A stretch of 16,659 nucleotides of DNA from positions 1 through 16,659 of the forward strand of contig DPMO01000239.1 of NCBI GenBank assembly GCA_003541445.1. The letters are read 5' to 3'. Below are positions 15,011 to 16,659 of this stretch, in pieces (position 1 is the first letter of the stretch; each line of letters starts with the position of its first letter). The position numbers and the translations under genes are program-made. The notes under the pieces were generated by a model. The model saw nothing but the letters and a program-made list of their open reading frames with translations, had not been told where the DNA came from and did no database searches. Source of the DNA: Clostridiales bacterium. GTDB lineage: Bacteria; Bacillota; Sulfobacillia; UBA995; UBA9673.

Positions 15011-15781
15011 CTAGTCCCACACCTTCCACGGAGCCCGGCCGGAAGCCCACATCCTGTCCAGCTCCTGGACGTCTTTCAGGGTATCCATGCCGTGCCAGAA
15101 GCCGTCGTGCCGGTAGGCCATGAGCTGGCCGTCAAGGGCCAGCCTCTCGAGGGGGTCCCGCTCGAGCACCGTCTCGTCCCCGGCAAGGTAGTCGAAGACC
15201 CCGGGTTCGAAGATGAAGAAGCCGCCGTTGACCCATCCGCCGCTCCCCACCGGCTTCTCGGCAAAGCGGGTGACCCGGTCGCCGTCAAGTTCGAGTTCGC
15301 CGAAGCGGCTCGGAGGGCGGACGGCGGTGAGCGTGGCCAGCCGCCCGTGTTCGCGGTGGAAGCGCACCAGGTCGGAGAGGTCGACGTCGGCCACCCCGTC
15401 GCCGTAGGTCATGAGGAAGGTCCCCTCCCCGACATACGGCCTCACCCGGAGGAGGCGGCCTCCGGTCTGGGTGGTGAGCCCGGTGTCCACCAGTGTGACC
15501 ATCCAGTCCTCCCGGGCGCCGCCCAGGGTCTCGACGCGCCCGTCCGCCAGGGAGACGACGAGGTCGCTCAGCATGTGGTGGCGCTCCAGGAAGTAGGCCT
15601 TGATGACCTCGGCCTTGTAGCCCAGGCACACGACGAAGCGGGTGAACCCGTGGTGAGCGTAGATCTTCATGATATGCCACAGTATGGGCCGCCCGCCGAC
15701 CTCAACCATGGGCTTCGGCTTGTTGGCGGTCTCCTCGGCCAGCCGCGTGCCGAGACCGCCGGCGAGGATGACGACTACGAC
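15011..15781 (-). CDS. rfbF: Glucose-1-phosphate cytidylyltransferase (RfbF), start codon not canonical
   Basis: RfbF makes CDP-glucose from CTP and glucose-1-phosphate. The full frame reads [20 protein letters not shown], then [63 protein letters not shown], the [22 protein letters not shown] and [11 protein letters not shown] motifs and an APWKVWD ending: the whole family pattern. Counted from 15781 it has 256 codons, against about 257 residues in the family. But the codon at 15781-15779, aligned with the family's Met1, is GTC. No ATG, GTG or TTG exists in frame between the upstream stop (15850-15848) and ATG 15709, and starting at ATG 15709 would remove the nucleotide-binding GGLGTR loop. 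A strong GGAGGGGAGG lies at 15800-15791. I therefore give the boundary by homology and note the defect. Confidence 0.82.
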   Translation of the reverse strand, partial: VVVVILAGGLGTRLAEETANKPKPMVEVGGRPILWHIMKIYAHHGFTRFVVCLGYKAEVIKAYFLERHHMLSDLVVSLADGRVETLGGAREDWMVTLVDTGLTTQTGGRLLRVRPYVGEGTFLMTYGDGVADVDLSDLVRFHREHGRLATLTAVRPPSRFGELELDGDRVTRFAEKPVGSGGWVNGGFFIFEPGVFDYLAGDETVLERDPLERLALDGQLMAYRHDGFWHGMDTLKDVQELDRMWASGRAPWKVWD

Positions 15782-15790
15782 GCCCGCTCG

Positions 15791-15800
15791 CCTCCCCTCC
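15791..15800 (-). promoter_or_regulatory. Strong ribosome-binding site before the start-less rfbF
   Basis: GGAGGGGAGG on the minus strand lies 9 bases before codon GTC 15781, exactly where a start is expected. It shows that translation was, or is, meant to begin there. Confidence 0.65.
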
Positions 15801-15868
15801 GCGGCGGCCGGCGGACCGGCCGGCGCGGGTCGTCCTGTGAAACCAGCCTATGCCTGCGGTCATGACGC

Positions 15869-15899
15869 GGTTCCGCGGCGGCGCGGGGTTCCGCGGCGG
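15869..15899 (+). repeat. Short direct repeat GGTTCCGCGGCGG
   Basis: GGTTCCGCGGCGG occurs at 15869-15881 and again at 15887-15899, in the gap between rfbF and the leftward glycosyltransferase fragment. It may be simple low-complexity GC sequence. The gap (15782-15927) holds no gene I can support apart from the rfbF leader. Confidence 0.5.
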
Positions 15900-15927
15900 T
15901 GAGGGCCTCCGCGGCGCGGCGGCGGTG

Positions 15928-16659
15928 TCAGAGGAACCTGTCCAGCTCCCGCGCCAGCCCGCCGCAGGTCGCGGTCAGGGACCAGCCGGCGCTGTCCTCA
16001 CGGGCCCGTCTCCCCCGCGCCGCGGCCTCGCCGGGCCGCTCGACCACCCTCCGCATGAGGCAGCGCAGGTGCTCAAGACTCGGCCGGGCCCAGCACTCGC
16101 CATCGTAGAAGCTGGCCACGGAGTCCCCGGCGGCCGGCTCGAACCCTTCCACTTCGATGAGGTAGGAGTTCTCGTGGGTCATGAAGTCGAGGTTCCCGCC
16201 CCACCCCGTTCCGATGGTGGGGAGCCCGGAGGCCATGGCCTCGAGGTACGGGCGCCCGAACCCCTCCCCCCGCGACGGGAGGACGAAGGCGTCGCAGGCG
16301 GAGTAGAGGCGGGCCATCTCGGGGGCGGTGAGCCGGGCGGTCAGGAGCCTCACGGGCGGGGCCGTGCCCGGACGGCGGTACCCCGTCTCCTCGGCGACCA
16401 CGCGTGCCAGCTGCCGCCTCTGCTCCTTCTCTGAGAGCCCGAACGGCCTGGTCTTCAGCACAAGGAGCACCCCGTCGGCGGCGGTGAACTCCCTCAGGTA
16501 GGCCCGCAGGAGGATGTCCCACCCCTTGCGCGCCTGCCAGGCGAACACCGACAGGAACTTGAACCGGGAGCTGTCGGCGTCGCCCGGCCGCCAGGGCAGG
16601 ACGCCCTCCTCGGCGCCCCCGCCGCGCGGGGCCGCCCGCCCGTGACCTCCGCTCGCACT
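15928..16659 (-). CDS. Glycosyltransferase family 4, C-terminal part (5' end outside window)
   Basis: The frame is open to the right edge (first full codon 16659-16657), so this is the last 243 residues of a larger protein, probably around 350-400. It begins with a linker, then FKFLSVFAWQARKGWDILLRAYL, the start of the GT-B donor domain, LLVLKTRPFG, VRLLTARLTAPEMARLYSA, and the donor-binding SRGEGFGRPYLEAMASGLP with the E-x7-E spacing (SRGE ... LEAMA). This is the standard GT4 pattern. The frame has no methionine start of its own; GTG 16548 lies inside the domain and is not a start. It is the leftward upstream neighbour of rfbF with 146 bases between, and may be part of the same glycan locus. 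Confidence 0.85.
   Translation of the reverse strand, partial: SASGGHGRAAPRGGGAEEGVLPWRPGDADSSRFKFLSVFAWQARKGWDILLRAYLREFTAADGVLLVLKTRPFGLSEKEQRRQLARVVAEETGYRRPGTAPPVRLLTARLTAPEMARLYSACDAFVLPSRGEGFGRPYLEAMASGLPTIGTGWGGNLDFMTHENSYLIEVEGFEPAAGDSVASFYDGECWARPSLEHLRCLMRRVVERPGEAAARGRRAREDSAGWSLTATCGGLARELDRFL

Noticed and set aside
14047..15123. 358-codon plus-strand frame opposite rfbG
   Set aside because: Antisense shadow without motifs.
15783..15862. Minus-strand ATG at 15862 as an alternative rfbF start via frameshift
   Set aside because: That frame yields an Arg/Gly-rich peptide unlike any family, and the rfbF frame is uninterrupted from 15847, so no frameshift is needed to explain the coding sequence; only the start codon is missing.

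Overview
The window is very GC-rich bacterial chromosome with many GTG starts, strong purine-rich Shine-Dalgarno sites and almost no non-coding space. The left-edge protein has the layout of the sporulation membrane protein YtrI, and a CgeB-like glycosyltransferase lies further right. Together these suggest a high-GC, endospore-forming Bacillota lineage, but the taxonomy is an inference, and a deep-branching actinobacterium or another high-GC lineage cannot be excluded. I see no rRNA, tRNA, CRISPR array, insertion sequence or phage gene.

Left part (1-5700), household genes. A 5'-truncated membrane/coiled-coil protein and an acylphosphatase-like gene read rightward. Facing them is a leftward four-gene run: an alpha-oxoamine synthase (KBL/SPT/BioF family), tenA (aminopyrimidine hydrolase), a class I aspartate-type aminotransferase, and murD. 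The run has a plausible TATAAT promoter about 48 bases before its first gene. murD and the acylphosphatase-like gene overlap tail to tail by 23 bases.

Centre (5960-10348), a tightly coupled rightward nucleotide-sugar operon. It encodes a GDP-mannose dehydratase/reductase-type SDR, a long-form RmlA, a short RmlD, a divergent RmlC and RmlB. All four junctions overlap (8, 4, 4 and 14 bases). The product should be a dTDP-6-deoxyhexose, rhamnose-like, but RmlC and RmlD are atypical enough that the exact sugar is uncertain.

Right part (10363-16659), polymer assembly and a second sugar pathway. Leftward genes encode a SAM methyltransferase, a GT2 and a GT4 glycosyltransferase. A divergent rightward gene encodes a CgeB-like glycosyltransferase. 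A second leftward block contains a CDP-glucose 4,6-dehydratase (rfbG), a glucose-1-phosphate cytidylyltransferase (rfbF) with no canonical start codon at its expected position, and the 3' part of another GT4 glycosyltransferase that runs off the window. Together 5960-16659 looks like a surface glycan locus (S-layer glycan, capsule or spore-surface polysaccharide) that draws on both dTDP- and CDP-activated deoxy sugars. No polymerase, flippase or ABC exporter is present, so the locus probably continues past the right edge.

I did not find a wholly new system. The most unusual items are the start-less rfbF, the acylphosphatase homologue lacking its catalytic Asn, the atypical RmlC/RmlD pair, and two inverted repeats in the 268-base divergent region before the sugar operon.
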